NCBI GenBank assembly: GCA_002790675.1
Contig: PFVP01000058.1
Location: 1-5,338 of the forward strand
Length of the DNA: 5,338 nucleotides
Direction: 5' to 3'
From: Candidatus Moranbacteria bacterium CG_4_9_14_3_um_filter_45_14
Lineage (GTDB): Bacteria; Patescibacteriota; Minisyncoccia; Moranbacterales; UBA1568
The notes beneath the pieces are model-generated. The model saw only the letters and a list, made by a program, of their open reading frames with translations. It had not been told where the DNA came from and did not search any database. Shown here one piece after another: positions 5,277-5,338 of this stretch (position 1 is its first letter; each line of letters opens with the position of its first letter). The position numbers and the translations under genes were made by a program.

Positions 5277-5338
5277 GCGGGTATAGTATAGTGGTAATAC
5301 GTGACCTTCCCAAGGTTAAGCGAGGAGTTCGATTCTCC
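5277..5338 (+). tRNA. tRNA-Gly (anticodon CCC), 3' end cut by the window
   Basis: The 5' acceptor strand is GCGGGTA (5277-5283), followed by T8 and A9. The D stem GTAT/ATAC (5286-5289, 5297-5300) encloses AGTGGTA with the conserved G18-G19. The anticodon stem TGACC/GGTTA (one G-U) encloses TTCCCAA; the anticodon CCC (5309-5311) reads GGG. A 4-nt variable loop (5319-5322) leads to the T arm, stem AGGAG and loop TTCGATT (5328-5334), with CTCC of the 3' strand visible. The last T-stem base, the 3' acceptor strand and discriminator lie outside; TACCCGC is expected for the acceptor. All visible arms pair, so the gene looks intact. Confidence 0.93.

Noticed and set aside
1..5338. CRISPR array, transposase, integrase or toxin-antitoxin genes
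   Set aside because: No regularly spaced repeats and no such protein motifs on either strand.
1..5338. Alternative genetic code (UGA = Gly), known from some CPR lineages
   Set aside because: No gene here needs to read through TGA; all frames are complete under the standard bacterial code, although TGA is also not used as a stop in these five genes.

Overview
The window looks like a chromosomal piece of a Patescibacteria (Candidate Phyla Radiation, CPR) bacterium, most likely from the Parcubacteria side. Three things suggest this. There is a DUF4012-family membrane-anchored protein, a family very common in CPR genomes. The threonyl-tRNA synthetase lacks the N-terminal TGS domain. Between genes there are GGCAGG/CCTGCC and CCGCC/GGCGG palindromes of the kind scattered through CPR genomes. 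Base composition is moderately AT-rich by eye. All five genes with a visible end stop at TAA or TAG and none contains an in-frame TGA, so the standard bacterial code fits. The lineage call is inference.

Layout, left to right: (1) the 3' end of a P-type cation ATPase gene (+), followed after 3 nt by a membrane-anchored staphylococcal-nuclease-like gene (+); the two are probably co-transcribed. (2) A strong hairpin at 1187-1219 with T-rich flanks on both sides, ending transcription from both directions. (3) A 64-residue protein of unknown function (-) with a strong Shine-Dalgarno site, a good promoter of its own and a foldable leader of about 120 nt. (4) thrS (-), whose promoter lies so close to the ATG that the mRNA is probably leaderless. 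(5) A 256-bp gap holding a 25-bp inverted-repeat pair around a CPR-type palindrome that doubles as an intrinsic terminator for the next gene. (6) A DUF4012 protein gene (-). (7) A 235-bp gap with two divergent promoters that overlap at their -35 boxes, an 11-bp direct repeat and a second palindromic repeat whose arms interleave like a pseudoknot. (8) The start of a tRNA-Gly(CCC) gene (+), cut by the window end.

The genes are mostly housekeeping or envelope functions: ion transport, nucleic-acid cleavage at the cell surface, threonine charging, an uncharacterised surface protein and glycine decoding. I see no defence system, CRISPR array, transposase or biosynthetic cluster. The less ordinary content is in the intergenic DNA: repeat-derived palindromes used as a terminator, the overlapping divergent promoters, the probable leaderless thrS, and the small gene with its structured leader.
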